64,000 nucleotides of DNA from contig JAPFCU010000063.1 in NCBI GenBank assembly GCA_026169535.1, positions 1 through 64,000 of the forward strand. The letters are read 5' to 3'. Source of the stretch: Blautia sp. Lineage in GTDB: Bacteria > Bacillota > Clostridia > Lachnospirales > Lachnospiraceae. A model generated the notes under the pieces. It saw only the letters and a program-made list of their open reading frames with translations. It had not been told where the DNA came from and did no database searches. The translations under genes were made by a program, and so were the position numbers. Below, piece by piece: positions 9,859 through 19,179 of this stretch. How positions within the stretch are numbered: position 1 is the stretch's first letter; each line of letters opens with the position of its first letter.

Positions 9859-10242
9859 ATGAGAAAAAACAGCATAAAGAATACAAGGATCAACGGAGAA
9901 GTTTTGAAGGAATTAAGCGCTATTATCCGAGGCGAGATCAAAGACCCGCGTATTCATCCCATGACATCTGTCATGGCTGTGGAAGTGGCTCCTGATTTAA
10001 AAACATGTAAAGCATATATCAGTGTGCTTGGTAATGACGAGGCAAAAAAAGCAACCATCACAGGTCTTAAAAGTGCAGAGGGCTATATCCGGCGTCAGCT
10101 TGCAAAGAACCTGAATCTCAGAAATACACCGGAGATCCGTTTCATTCTGGATGAATCCATAGAATATGGTGTAAATATGTCGAGAATGATCGATGAAGTA
10201 ACCAGGAAAGAGGCTTCTAACGAGATGCCGGAGGAAGAATAA
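9859..10242 (+). CDS. rbfA: Ribosome-binding factor A
   Basis: A KH-fold factor for late 30S maturation and 16S 5'-end processing. The 127 aa show the family sequence SAIIRGEIKDPRI and the C-terminal PEIRFILDESIEYG. It lies immediately after infB, as in nearly all bacteria, with an AGGAG site before the start. Confidence 0.96.
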   Translation: MRKNSIKNTRINGEVLKELSAIIRGEIKDPRIHPMTSVMAVEVAPDLKTCKAYISVLGNDEAKKATITGLKSAEGYIRRQLAKNLNLRNTPEIRFILDESIEYGVNMSRMIDEVTRKEASNEMPEEE

Positions 10243-10254
10243 GAGGGATGGATC

Positions 10255-11220
10255 ATGAATAATATTTCTGAAGTACTGGATGGTGTAAAAAAAGTAGGAA
10301 TCGGCGGACATATAAGACCTGACGGTGACTGTGTTGGTTCCTGTATGGCTTTGTACCTGTATATAAAAAATAATTATCCGGAAATCAGCGTTAAGGTATA
10401 TCTGGATTCTCCAAAACCTGTTTTTGATCACATTGACAGAATTGGAGAAATCCATACAGAGGCAGATGGTGATCAGGAATTTGACCTTTTTGTCACATGT
10501 GATGTAAGTGCCAGAGATCGTTTAGCTATCGTCGACAGATATTTTGACACGGCTAAAAAGACCGTTTGCATCGATCATCATGTAAGCAATACAGGATTTG
10601 CAGATGTCAACTATATAAAAGGTGACATCAGCTCCTGCTGTGAAGTACTTTATGGTCTTATGGATAAGGATAAGGTGGATCAGTCAGTGGCTGCAGCAGT
10701 TTACACAGGTATGATCCACGATACAGGAGTGTTCCAGTACTCATCTACTTCTCCGGAGACTATGAGGATAGCCGGGGAACTGATGAAGACCGGTTTCGAA
10801 TTTAACCGGATCATTGATCAGTCCTTTTATGAAAAAACATATCTGCAAAACCAGGTCATGGGAAGGGTGCTGGCAGAAAGCATCCTTCTCATGAATGGAA
10901 CCTGTATTATCGGATATTTGAGAAAACGAGATATGGAGTTCTATGGTGTAGATGGAAAAGACCTGGATGGAATTGTAAGTCAGCTTCGCCTCACAAAGGG
11001 GGTAGAGGTTGCGATGTTTCTCTATGAAATGGAGACACAGACCTTTAAGGTGTCCCTCAGATCTAATGGAAACGTGGATGTAAGCAAGGTGGCTGTATAC
11101 TTTGGCGGAGGAGGACACACAAGAGCCGCAGGCTGTGATCTTCAAGGTTCTATGTATGATGTGATCAATAACGTGACACGGGAGATATGCCGTCAGATAT
11201 GTCTGGAGAAGGAAAAATGA
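10255..11220 (+). CDS. nrnA: Bifunctional oligoribonuclease/pAp phosphatase NrnA (DHH family)
   Basis: A DHH-DHHA1 phosphoesterase, 321 aa. Family members degrade nano-RNAs and dephosphorylate pAp. Visible metal-binding motifs are GHIRPDGDCVGS (residues 18-29), CDVSARDR, the DHH triad in CIDHHVSNTG, and AVYTGMIHDTG. The C-terminal DHHA1 motif is FGGGGHTRAAGC. It sits between rbfA and truB, the usual place in Firmicutes. Its stop codon overlaps the truB start. Confidence 0.93.
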   Translation: MNNISEVLDGVKKVGIGGHIRPDGDCVGSCMALYLYIKNNYPEISVKVYLDSPKPVFDHIDRIGEIHTEADGDQEFDLFVTCDVSARDRLAIVDRYFDTAKKTVCIDHHVSNTGFADVNYIKGDISSCCEVLYGLMDKDKVDQSVAAAVYTGMIHDTGVFQYSSTSPETMRIAGELMKTGFEFNRIIDQSFYEKTYLQNQVMGRVLAESILLMNGTCIIGYLRKRDMEFYGVDGKDLDGIVSQLRLTKGVEVAMFLYEMETQTFKVSLRSNGNVDVSKVAVYFGGGGHTRAAGCDLQGSMYDVINNVTREICRQICLEKEK

Positions 11221-12104
11221 TGGATGGGGTTTTAGTCGTCAGGAAAGAAAAGGGGTTCACCTCTCATGATGTGGTGGCAAAACTCCGTGGTATCCTTCAT
11301 ATGAAAAAAATTGGTCATACAGGAACTCTGGATCCAGAGGCAGAAGGTGTCCTTCCTGTTGTTCTGGGAAAGGCCACCCGCCTTGTGGATATGCTTACAG
11401 AAAAAGAGAAAACATATGAGACAGTTCTTCGGCTTGGAATAGAGACAGATACTCAGGATATGACAGGACAGGTTCTGAAGGAACTTCCGGTTCAGATTTC
11501 AGAAGAAAAGTTTAAAGAAACGGTAGAGAGTTTTTTAGGTGAGCAGCAGCAGATTCCCCCGATGTATTCAGCTTTGAAAGTAAATGGAAAAAAACTTTAT
11601 GAGCTTGCCAGAGAGGGAAAAACTGTAGAACGCAAAGCACGGCCTGTAACGTTTTATAAGATTCAGATCATGGAGATGGATTTTCCGCTGATCAAACTGG
11701 AGGTAACCTGCAGCAAAGGAACATATATCCGCACACTTTGTCACGATATCGGACAAGAACTTGGCTGCGGAGGGTGTATGGAAGAACTTCTCCGTACACG
11801 CTCCGGTCAGTTTACTTTAGAAGACAGTCTGACTTTGGATGAAATTCAGAAACTGATGCAGCAGGGTAAGCTGGAAGAACATTTGTCAGGGATTGAGGAA
11901 ATTCTTGAAAACTATCCGATAGTTCGCTGTACCGAAATGGCAGACAGACTTCTGGAAAATGGAAATCCTGTAGGGGAAAACTTGACAGAAGCTGGATGCA
12001 GAGAAGGATGGGTCAGGATGTATACCAGTAGGGAAAAGTTTATCGGTATTTATCAGTGGCATGGATCCAGCGCCTCTTATCGTCCGGTAAAGATGTTTTT
12101 ATAA
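11217..12104 (+). CDS. truB: tRNA pseudouridine(55) synthase TruB
   Basis: Makes pseudouridine 55 in the T loop of tRNAs. The 295 aa carry GFTSHDVVAKLRG, the catalytic Asp in HTGTLDPEAEGVLP, and the motif CSKGTYIRTLCHDIG. Two adjacent ATGs (11217 and 11220) overlap the stop of nrnA. A GGAGAAGG site precedes both, and the first is chosen. The C-terminus appears to hold a short PUA-like segment. Confidence 0.95.
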   Translation: MMDGVLVVRKEKGFTSHDVVAKLRGILHMKKIGHTGTLDPEAEGVLPVVLGKATRLVDMLTEKEKTYETVLRLGIETDTQDMTGQVLKELPVQISEEKFKETVESFLGEQQQIPPMYSALKVNGKKLYELAREGKTVERKARPVTFYKIQIMEMDFPLIKLEVTCSKGTYIRTLCHDIGQELGCGGCMEELLRTRSGQFTLEDSLTLDEIQKLMQQGKLEEHLSGIEEILENYPIVRCTEMADRLLENGNPVGENLTEAGCREGWVRMYTSREKFIGIYQWHGSSASYRPVKMFL

Positions 12105-12126
12105 AACAGAACGTCAGGAGCAGATC

Positions 12127-13020
12127 ATGGAATACATGACAATAGAAGGCCAGTTTCCAAGATTATGCGGCAGTGCAGTGACTTTGGGAAAATTTGATGG
12201 AGTACACAAAGGACACAGAAAGCTGATCAGCAGGATTCTGGATCAAAAAAAAGAAACAGGGGCAGCAGCAGTTGTGATTGCTTTTGTTTCAGACAGAAAA
12301 ACAATTTTTACAAAAGCAGAGCGCAGGGATCTTTTGGAACATTTGGGAGTAGACGTGCTTTTAGAATGTCCGCTGAACAGTGAAATCAGGCATATGAAGG
12401 CGGAGAGCTTTATACGCCAGGTACTTGTGGGAGCACTTCAGGCATCCTATGTTGCAGTAGGAGAGGACTTTCGGTTTGGTTTTGAGCGAAAAGGAACTCC
12501 GGATCTTCTGGTAAACGCTGGAGCCAGATATGGTTTCAAGGCAGATATTCTGTCCAAGGAAATGGAAGGAACCAGAAAGATAAGCAGTACCTATATCAGG
12601 GAAGAGCTTGCAAAAGGAAATATGGAAAAAGTTGCTTCTCTTCTGGGCAGAGATTATTTCATATCCGGGGTAGTAGAGCATGGACGCGGAATGGGACACA
12701 GAGATTTCTTTCCTACAGCAAATCTTATCCCAATGCCGGAAAAGCTGTTGCCCCCAAATGGTGTTTATGTTACTTTGTCCAGCTTTGGTCAGGAAATCTA
12801 TCCTGGCATTACAAATGTAGGATACAAGCCTACCATAGGGGAAACCTTTGTAGGAGTGGAATCATATTTATTTGACTGTGAAAAAAATCTTTATGGAAAG
12901 ACATGTACCGTGGAATTTCGGAAATACTTGAGAGAAGAGCACAAGTTTTCTTCTTTTGAGGCTTTAAAAAAGCAGATTCAGGAAGATATCCGTAAAGGAA
13001 AAGATTATTTCAGCAGATGA
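12127..13020 (+). CDS. ribF: Bifunctional riboflavin kinase/FAD synthetase
   Basis: Converts riboflavin to FMN and then FAD. In the 297 aa, the N-terminal nucleotidyltransferase domain has GKFDGVHKGHRKL and the ISSTYIREEL motif. The C-terminal flavokinase domain has GRGMGHRDFFPTANL and GITNVGYKPTIG. It is the last gene of the rimP-infB operon, as in many Firmicutes. No FMN riboswitch is visible upstream. Confidence 0.96.
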   Translation: MEYMTIEGQFPRLCGSAVTLGKFDGVHKGHRKLISRILDQKKETGAAAVVIAFVSDRKTIFTKAERRDLLEHLGVDVLLECPLNSEIRHMKAESFIRQVLVGALQASYVAVGEDFRFGFERKGTPDLLVNAGARYGFKADILSKEMEGTRKISSTYIREELAKGNMEKVASLLGRDYFISGVVEHGRGMGHRDFFPTANLIPMPEKLLPPNGVYVTLSSFGQEIYPGITNVGYKPTIGETFVGVESYLFDCEKNLYGKTCTVEFRKYLREEHKFSSFEALKKQIQEDIRKGKDYFSR

Positions 13021-13105
13021 TATTCTGCGATAAGGTCAGTAAATATACATTTTCTTTAATAGAAAGATCATTGATAAAGGAAGAATATACAAGGGAGAAC
13101 AGAGA

Positions 13106-14746
13106 ATGGCAGGGATTATTCTTGGTTTAATGGGCGGCCTTGGCATGTTTTTGTATGGCATGAAGCTTATGAGCGATGGCCTGGAAAAAGCAGCAGGGGC
13201 TAAAATGAGAAGTATTCTGGAGTTTTTTACAAAAACTCCATTGAGAGGAATCCTCGTCGGAACATTTTTTACGGCGGTGATCCAGTCTTCAAGTGCGTCT
13301 ACGGTTATGGTAGTCAGTTTTGTAAATTCCGGACTGATGAATCTTTATCAGGCGGCAGGCGTGATCATGGGTGCCAATATCGGTACCACGGTAACTTCGC
13401 AGCTGATTTCTTTAAATCTGTCTGCACTTGCACCGGCTATTGTTATGGCAGGTGTGGTCATGGTAATGTTCTGTAATAAAACAAAAATCCAGAGAGCAGG
13501 AGAAGTTCTTCTGGGATTTGGTATTCTTTTTATGGGACTTTCCGGAATGTCAGATTCTATGTCTGTACTTCGTGAATCACCGCAGGTAGTAGAGATCATG
13601 AGCTCGCTGACCAGCCATTTTCTGGCTGTTATTGTGGGTATTGTAGTGACTACTGTGCTTCAGAGCTCCTCTGCAACAGTAGGTATCGTCCTTCTTCTTG
13701 CACAGCAGGGACTTCTGGATATCCGTATCTGCTACTTTATAATTTTTGGATGTAATATCGGATCCTGTGTATCTGCACTTCTTGCATCCATCAATGGCAA
13801 GAAGATTGCCAAGCGTGCAGCGCTTATCCATTTGTTCTTTAACATCATTGGTACAGCAGTCATGTATTTAGTATTCAGCTTTGCGCTGGAACCTATCACA
13901 CATATGCTCAGTGTTATGTCTCATGGAAATGTTGCAAGAGAAGTTGCCAATGCTCATACATTGATCAAAGTTGCGGAAGTGTTGCTTCTGTTTCCGTTTA
14001 TTAAACAAATCGTTAAGCTTACAGGTTTATTTGTGCGGGAAGAGGAGAAATCGGCAGCACAGGAATTCCAGCTTCAGTATATTGGTGAAAAATCTGTATT
14101 TTCTCCTACAACAGCAGTATTTGAGGCTACCAGAGAGATGGAGCGTATGGGAAATATCGCTATCCGCAACCTGAAAGCTTCTATGGATGCATTTTTCACA
14201 ATGAATGAGAGGGAAATCCAGGAGGTTTATGAGACAGAAGATCAGATCAATCTTTTGAACCATGCCATAACAGATTATCTTGTAAAAGTAAACCAGACTA
14301 CCATTCCTACAGACGATAAAAAGAGCATCGGCGGACTTTTCCATGTGGTCAATGATATTGAGCGTATCGGCGATCATGCGGAGAATGTAGCAGATGCAGC
14401 AAAACAGAGAATGGAAAATCAGGTAGAATTCAGTCCTCAGGCAAAGAGAGAGCTGAATGAAATGCTTGATATGGTAGTGAAGATCACTACTTACGCACTG
14501 GATATGTTCTCCCATAACAATCAGGAGCATATGCAGGAAATCCTGGATCTGGAAGACCGGATCGACCGAATGGAAAGAGAACTTCAGGAATCTCATATCC
14601 AGCGTCTTACAAGAAATGAATGTACGGCATCTGCAGGTATGATGTTCTCAGATATTCTGTCCGGCCTGGAACGTGTGGCTGACCATGCGACAAACATTGC
14701 CTTTTCACTTACAGATGAAGAAGGACAGGATTTTGCAAAAAAATAA
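13106..14746 (+). CDS. Na+/phosphate cotransporter with PhoU-like tail (NptA/YjbB type)
   Basis: An integral membrane protein of 546 aa. The N-terminal 310 residues hold two PF02690-type repeats, each with the hallmark Q-S-S-S motif: TAVIQSSSASTVMVVSFV and TVLQSSSATVGIVLLL. The C-terminal cytoplasmic third (about 340-540) is a helical PhoU-like domain with DIERIGDHAENVAD and GLERVADHATNIA. Homologues move inorganic phosphate with sodium. Substrate and direction are inferred from the family. It appears to be a single-gene unit between ribF and rpsO. Confidence 0.88.
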   Translation: MAGIILGLMGGLGMFLYGMKLMSDGLEKAAGAKMRSILEFFTKTPLRGILVGTFFTAVIQSSSASTVMVVSFVNSGLMNLYQAAGVIMGANIGTTVTSQLISLNLSALAPAIVMAGVVMVMFCNKTKIQRAGEVLLGFGILFMGLSGMSDSMSVLRESPQVVEIMSSLTSHFLAVIVGIVVTTVLQSSSATVGIVLLLAQQGLLDIRICYFIIFGCNIGSCVSALLASINGKKIAKRAALIHLFFNIIGTAVMYLVFSFALEPITHMLSVMSHGNVAREVANAHTLIKVAEVLLLFPFIKQIVKLTGLFVREEEKSAAQEFQLQYIGEKSVFSPTTAVFEATREMERMGNIAIRNLKASMDAFFTMNEREIQEVYETEDQINLLNHAITDYLVKVNQTTIPTDDKKSIGGLFHVVNDIERIGDHAENVADAAKQRMENQVEFSPQAKRELNEMLDMVVKITTYALDMFSHNNQEHMQEILDLEDRIDRMERELQESHIQRLTRNECTASAGMMFSDILSGLERVADHATNIAFSLTDEEGQDFAKK

Positions 14747-14753
14747 ATTATTA

Positions 14754-14782
14754 TTTACACACAATATCTTTTGTGCTATACT
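14754..14782 (+). promoter_or_regulatory. Sigma-A type promoter for rpsO
   Basis: TTTACA (14754-14759) and TATACT (14777-14782) have a 17-base spacer. Transcription would start near 14789, giving a leader of about 120 bases before rpsO. That leader can fold locally (CGGC...GCCG near 14856-14873) and may mediate S15 autoregulation, but I cannot identify a known S15-binding motif. Confidence 0.75.
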
Positions 14783-14909
14783 ATTTGAGGTGTAAATCAG
14801 CCCGTATTCAGAGACAGGAATCTCCAACCATTTCTTAATGCGTGGCGGTTATAGACGGCTTTATATCAGGCCGGACTAAATAATATTATATAATAAGGAG
14901 GAAATCATA

Positions 14910-15176
14910 ATGATTTCAAAAGAAAAAAAACAGGCAATCATGAAAGAATATGCAAGATGTGAGGGTGACACAGGTTCACCGGAGGTACAGGTTGCAGTTC
15001 TTACAGCAAGAATTCAGGAGCTTACAGAGCATTTACAGAGCCATCACAAAGATCATCATTCCAGAAGAGGTCTTCTGAAAATGGTAGGTCAGAGAAGAGG
15101 TCTGCTTGCATACCTGAAGAAAACAGACATCGAAAGATACCGTGCACTGATTGAAAAATTAGGTTTAAGAAAATAA
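14910..15176 (+). CDS. rpsO: 30S ribosomal protein S15
   Basis: A primary 16S rRNA-binding protein of the small-subunit platform. It has 88 aa, the standard length. Typical motifs are [35 protein letters not shown] and [14 protein letters not shown] strong AAGGAGG precedes the ATG. It has its own promoter and terminator, and pnp follows, as in many bacteria. Confidence 0.98.
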   Translation: MISKEKKQAIMKEYARCEGDTGSPEVQVAVLTARIQELTEHLQSHHKDHHSRRGLLKMVGQRRGLLAYLKKTDIERYRALIEKLGLRK

Positions 15177-15188
15177 TTAGTTTGCGGA

Positions 15189-15215
15189 AGGGCGGATTTC
15201 CATCCGCCCTGTTTT
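15189..15215 (+). terminator. Rho-independent terminator after rpsO
   Basis: A 9-bp GC-rich stem AGGGCGGAT/ATCCGCCCT with loop TTCC is followed by GTTTT. The remaining 167 bases to pnp contain no gene. They can form a CAGAAGT/ACTTCTG pairing near 15250-15274, possibly a processed pnp leader. Confidence 0.88.
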
Positions 15216-15382
15216 ACTACATACAGGTATTTACAGCCTTTTTGGAAAAACAGAAGTATTTTCCGAGACTTCTGAAAAGCCCGTGTGGTGCCTGCTGTCG
15301 ACGGTTTTTTCAGTTGTTTCGGACTTCTGTCCGCTTAGAAGGCGATACCAGCCTGTAGAATTTTATGAAAAGGAGATCAACT

Positions 15383-17476
15383 ATGTACAAAAGTTATTCT
15401 ATGGAATTAGCCGGAAGAACACTTACAGTAGATGTAGGCCGTGTTGCAAAGCAGGCCAATGGTGCGGCTTTGATGCATTATGGTGATACAACTGTACTTT
15501 CAACAGCAACAGCTTCTAAAGAGCCGAGAGAAGGAATTGATTTCTTTCCTTTAAGTGTTGAATATGAAGAAAAAATGTATGCAGTAGGAAAAATTCCAGG
15601 TGGATTTAATAAGAGGGAAGGAAAAGCAAGTGAGCATGCCATTCTTACTTCCCGTGTAATCGACCGTCCTATGCGTCCTCTGTTTCCGAAGGATTACAGA
15701 AATGATGTAACACTCGTAAACATGGTAATGTCAGTAGATCCGGAATGCAATCCGGAGATTCCGGCGATGCTGGGTTCTTCTATTGCTACCTGTATTTCTG
15801 ATATTCCATTTGACGGACCATGTGCAACGACTCAGGTAGGTCTTATCGATGGAGAATTCGTGATCAATCCTTCACTGGCACAGAAAGAGATTTCTGATCT
15901 TCAGCTTACAGTGGCTTCTACCAGGGAAAAGGTGATTATGATCGAGGCCGGAGCAAATGAAGTTCCTGAGGACAAAATGATCGAAGCTATCTATAAAGCA
16001 CATGAAGTAAATCAGGAGATCATCCGTTTTATTGACAAGATTGTAGCAGAATGTGGAAAAGAAAAACATCTTTATGCGTCCTGTGCAGTTCCGGAAGAAC
16101 TTTTTGCTGCCATCCGTGAAATTGTTCCGCCAGAAGAAATGGAAGAAGCAGTATTTACAGATGATAAGCAGACAAGAGAAGAAAACATTCGTGAGATCAC
16201 AGCAAGACTTCAGGATAAATTTGCAGATAATGAGGAGTGGCTCAACGTTCTGGGAGAAGCAGTTTATCAGTACCAGAAGAAGACTGTACGTAAGATGATC
16301 CTGAGAGACCATAAACGTCCGGACGGACGTAAGATCGATCAGATTCGTCCTCTTGCAGCAGAAGTAGATATCATCCCGAGAGTACATGGATCTGCAATGT
16401 TTACTCGTGGACAGACTCAGATCTGTACATTAACTACTCTTGCACCTCTTTCTGAAGCTCAGAGACTGGATGGACTGGATGAATTTGAAACTTCCAAGAG
16501 ATATATGCATCATTATAACTTCCCGTCCTACTCTGTTGGTGAGACGAAACCTTCCAGAGGACCGGGACGTCGTGAAATCGGTCATGGAGCCCTGGCTGAG
16601 AGAGCGCTTGTTCCTGTACTTCCGTCAGCAGAAGAGTTTCCATATGCCATTCGTACCGTGTCTGAGACATTTGAGTCCAATGGATCTACTTCTCAGGCAA
16701 GTATCTGTGCATCTACCATGTCTCTTATGGCAGCAGGCGTACCGATCAGCAAACCTGTAGCTGGTATTTCCTGTGGCCTTGTTACTGGTGCGACAGATGA
16801 TGATTATATTGTTCTTACAGATATTCAGGGTCTGGAAGACTTCTTTGGCGATATGGACTTTAAGGTTGCCGGAACACATGACGGTATTACTGCAATCCAG
16901 ATGGATATTAAGATTCATGGTCTCACCAGACCTATCGTTGAGGAGGCAATCCGCAGAACAAAAGAGGCAAGAGAGTATATCCTCACAGAGGTTATGGAAA
17001 AATGTATTGCAGAACCTCGTAATCATGTAAATAAATATGCGCCGAAAATCATCCAGATTCAGATTGATCCTCAGAAGATTGGCGATGTTGTAGGTCAGAG
17101 AGGAAAAACAATCAATACCATCATTGAACGTACTGGGGTACAGATTGATATCAGTGATGAGGGTGCAGTATCCATTTGTGGTGTAGACCAGAGAGGAATG
17201 GATGAGGCGGCTCATATGATCGAAGTGATCGCTACTGATTTTGAAGCGGGACAGATCTTTACCGGAAAGGTAGTCAGCATTAAGGAATTTGGTGCATTTG
17301 TTGAATTTGCACCGGGAAAAGAGGGAATGGTTCATATTTCCAAGATTGCCAAGGAAAGAATTGACCGTGTTGAGGACGTATTAAGTCTTGGAGATCAGGT
17401 AAAAGTGATCTGCCTTGGAAAAGATAAGATGGGAAGAATCAGTTTCAGTATGAAAGATGTGCCGGAAGAGGCATAA
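15383..17476 (+). CDS. pnp: Polyribonucleotide nucleotidyltransferase (PNPase)
   Basis: A phosphorolytic 3'-5' exoribonuclease, 697 aa. It has two RNase PH domains; the second shows VHGSAMFTRGQTQ, FETSKRYMHHYNFP and the catalytic-site stretch DIQGLEDFFGDMDFKVAGT. A KH domain (VVGQRGKTINTII) and a C-terminal S1 domain (FTGKVVSIKEFGAFVEF) follow. The ATG at 15383 is chosen because AAAGGAG lies just upstream; an ATG six codons earlier lies on top of that site. Confidence 0.97.
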   Translation: MYKSYSMELAGRTLTVDVGRVAKQANGAALMHYGDTTVLSTATASKEPREGIDFFPLSVEYEEKMYAVGKIPGGFNKREGKASEHAILTSRVIDRPMRPLFPKDYRNDVTLVNMVMSVDPECNPEIPAMLGSSIATCISDIPFDGPCATTQVGLIDGEFVINPSLAQKEISDLQLTVASTREKVIMIEAGANEVPEDKMIEAIYKAHEVNQEIIRFIDKIVAECGKEKHLYASCAVPEELFAAIREIVPPEEMEEAVFTDDKQTREENIREITARLQDKFADNEEWLNVLGEAVYQYQKKTVRKMILRDHKRPDGRKIDQIRPLAAEVDIIPRVHGSAMFTRGQTQICTLTTLAPLSEAQRLDGLDEFETSKRYMHHYNFPSYSVGETKPSRGPGRREIGHGALAERALVPVLPSAEEFPYAIRTVSETFESNGSTSQASICASTMSLMAAGVPISKPVAGISCGLVTGATDDDYIVLTDIQGLEDFFGDMDFKVAGTHDGITAIQMDIKIHGLTRPIVEEAIRRTKEAREYILTEVMEKCIAEPRNHVNKYAPKIIQIQIDPQKIGDVVGQRGKTINTIIERTGVQIDISDEGAVSICGVDQRGMDEAAHMIEVIATDFEAGQIFTGKVVSIKEFGAFVEFAPGKEGMVHISKIAKERIDRVEDVLSLGDQVKVICLGKDKMGRISFSMKDVPEEA

Positions 17477-17489
17477 GAGATAAAAGAGT

Positions 17490-17981
17490 ATGAGATATCA
17501 TAATATAACAAAAGATGATATGCTGAATGGAGACGGACTCCGTGTGGTCCTTTGGGTGGCTGGATGCAATCATTGCTGTAAATCATGTCAGAATCCGGTT
17601 ACCTGGGACCCCAATGGAGGGCTCCCTTTTACAGAAGCGGAGATAAATGAAATTTTTGCGGAGCTTGACAAGGATTATGTAAGCGGGATTACTTTTTCAG
17701 GGGGAGATCCTCTGCATCCGGCAAATATAACCGGCATTACAGATCTTGCAAGAAAGATCCGTCAAAAATATCCAAATAAGACCATTTGGCTTTATACAGG
17801 TTCTCTTTGGGAAGAAATCCAGAACGAAGAGATTATTCATTATCTTGACGTATGTGTAGATGGAGAATTTTTTGTAGAACGAAGAGATCCTTCTTTAAAA
17901 TGGAAAGGATCAGATAACCAGCGGGTGATCAATGTTCCGGAGACTCTTCGTCAGGGAAAGATCATCCTCCATGCAGAATAA
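17490..17981 (+). CDS. nrdG: Anaerobic ribonucleotide reductase activating enzyme
   Basis: A radical-SAM activase that installs the glycyl radical on NrdD. At 163 aa it has the family length. The CX3CX2C cluster motif is in AGCNHCCKSCQNP, and the GGDP motif is in TFSGGDPLHP. No nrdD gene lies in the window, so activase and reductase are separated. The Shine-Dalgarno sequence is weak and the gene starts 13 bases after pnp. It indicates an anaerobic lifestyle. Confidence 0.92.
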   Translation: MRYHNITKDDMLNGDGLRVVLWVAGCNHCCKSCQNPVTWDPNGGLPFTEAEINEIFAELDKDYVSGITFSGGDPLHPANITGITDLARKIRQKYPNKTIWLYTGSLWEEIQNEEIIHYLDVCVDGEFFVERRDPSLKWKGSDNQRVINVPETLRQGKIILHAE

Positions 17982-17996
17982 CTTCAGGAGAACAGC

Positions 17997-18512
17997 ATGA
18001 AGAGAATTGCAAAATTTCATAAAGTAAGTGAAGCACGTTTTTTGGAAGACTGGAAAGATAACTTTCCGGAAGCTTCTGATGAAGAAATAAAGGAAATCTA
18101 CAAAAATATAGCTCTTCCTCAAAGAGCAACAGCAGGAAGTGCCGGCTATGATTTTTATTCTCCTGCAGATTTTTCTATCGCGCCGGGAGAAAGTATTAAG
18201 ATCCCTACAGGTATCCGGGTAGAAATGGATCAGGAGTGGGTGCTGAAATGCTATCCCAGAAGCGGGTTGGGCTTTAAATACCGCCTTCAGCTGAACAATA
18301 CAGTTGGGATCATTGATAGTGATTATTTTTATTCTGACAATGAAGGGCATATGTTTGCAAAGCTGACCAATGATGGAAGAGAAGGAAAAACGGTAGAACT
18401 GGCAAAAGGAACCGGATTTATGCAGGGGATTTTTGTAGAATATGGAATCACCGTAGACGACGATGCAACAGGCGTCCGTAATGGTGGATTTGGAAGTACC
18501 ACAAATAAATAA
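17997..18512 (+). CDS. dut: dUTP diphosphatase-like protein
   Basis: Removes dUTP and supplies dUMP. It has 171 aa, with about 40 extra N-terminal residues compared with classical trimeric dUTPases. Recognisable motifs are AGYDFYSP (motif 1), YPRSGLGFKY (motif 2), VGIIDSDYFYSDNEG (motif 3, diverged from the usual DSDYRG) and C-terminal GGFGSTT (motif 5). The variant motif 3 and the extension leave some doubt about strict substrate preference. It follows nrdG by 15 bases, and both are nucleotide-metabolism genes. Confidence 0.82.
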   Translation: MKRIAKFHKVSEARFLEDWKDNFPEASDEEIKEIYKNIALPQRATAGSAGYDFYSPADFSIAPGESIKIPTGIRVEMDQEWVLKCYPRSGLGFKYRLQLNNTVGIIDSDYFYSDNEGHMFAKLTNDGREGKTVELAKGTGFMQGIFVEYGITVDDDATGVRNGGFGSTTNK

Positions 18513-18518
18513 ATCAAC

Positions 18519-18562
18519 AAAAAAGGAGAGCCTGGAATTATTCCAGAGACTCTCCTTTTTCT
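18519..18562. terminator. Bidirectional terminator between dut and the DUF1292 gene
   Basis: The stem AAAAAGGAGAG...CTCTCCTTTTT carries an inner CTGGAAT/ATTCCAG pairing, with A and T tracts on both sides. It serves both converging genes. Its right half lies within the last codons of the reverse-strand gene. Confidence 0.85.
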
Positions 18563-18933
18563 TCTGTATATTCTCCATGATCTTCTGCCTTGCGTGCATT
18601 TTCGAGAATTGTGTTAAAGGCTTCTGCAGCAGAAGCATATTCTTCATCACTTTCAATGTTTGCAAGCATAGGATCTCCCTGTTCTGTCCGGGAAAATACA
18701 TAAAGATAAACCTCTCCGTCCTGATTCTGGCCGTTTTCATCTAAAGGAAGAAGCGCAATATACTCCTTTTCTTTTACAGGAAAAATAGTCAGAATGGCAC
18801 ACTCTACTTCTGTGTTATCATCCAGTGTAAGAGAAATGGTATTCGGAATCTGATTTTGTCCGGATCCACAGCTTTCACAGCAGGATGAGCAGTCACTGGC
18901 ACTGCAGCCTGCATTTTTGAATTCTTCACTCAT
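18538..18933 (-). CDS. DUF1292 family protein with Cys-rich N-terminus
   Basis: A 131-aa acidic protein. The middle (about 30-75) fits DUF1292: ISLTLDDNTEVECAILTIFPVKEKEYIALLPLDENG. The first 25 residues contain six Cys (CSASDCSSCCESC), a possible metal or Fe-S site that the usual short DUF1292 proteins lack. The function is unknown. A GAGG site precedes the ATG. The gene runs opposite to its neighbours and has its own promoter. Confidence 0.8.
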   Translation of the reverse strand: MSEEFKNAGCSASDCSSCCESCGSGQNQIPNTISLTLDDNTEVECAILTIFPVKEKEYIALLPLDENGQNQDGEVYLYVFSRTEQGDPMLANIESDEEYASAAEAFNTILENARKAEDHGEYTEEKGESLE

Positions 18934-18990
18934 GGTGTTTTCCTCACTTTAACGTATTTGTCCGGGCATTTCTGCCAGACTGTATCCTAT

Positions 18991-19019
18991 ATTTTATCAG
19001 ATAAAGAGGTTATTGTAAA
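18991..19019 (-). promoter_or_regulatory. Promoter of the DUF1292 gene
   Basis: On the reverse strand TTTACA (19019-19014) and TAAAAT (18996-18991) have a 17-base spacer, about 60 bases before the start codon. Confidence 0.5.
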
Positions 19020-19111
19020 ATGATTTCTTTTGGCATAACAAATACAGAATTGAATAAGGCAAAGAGAAATCATAATAGTAAAAAAATATCCTGCTAATTA
19101 CAAAACTTGTT

Positions 19112-19139
19112 TTGAATCATAGGTTAAATATGATATACT
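19112..19139 (+). promoter_or_regulatory. Promoter of the xth operon
   Basis: TTGAAT (19112-19117) and TATACT (19134-19139) have a 16-base spacer, with an extended TG at 19131-19132. It lies 40 bases before the xth start. Confidence 0.6.
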
Positions 19140-19179
19140 GTAAATACAGTAAGACAAAAAATTCATCAGGAGGAAAAAA

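Noticed and set aside
8829-9941. 370-codon reverse-strand frame inside infB
   Set aside because: It is antisense to the conserved IF-2 GTPase region. It has no start signal or family resemblance.
12105-12126. FMN riboswitch before ribF
   Set aside because: The gap to truB is only 22 bases and contains no riboswitch elements.
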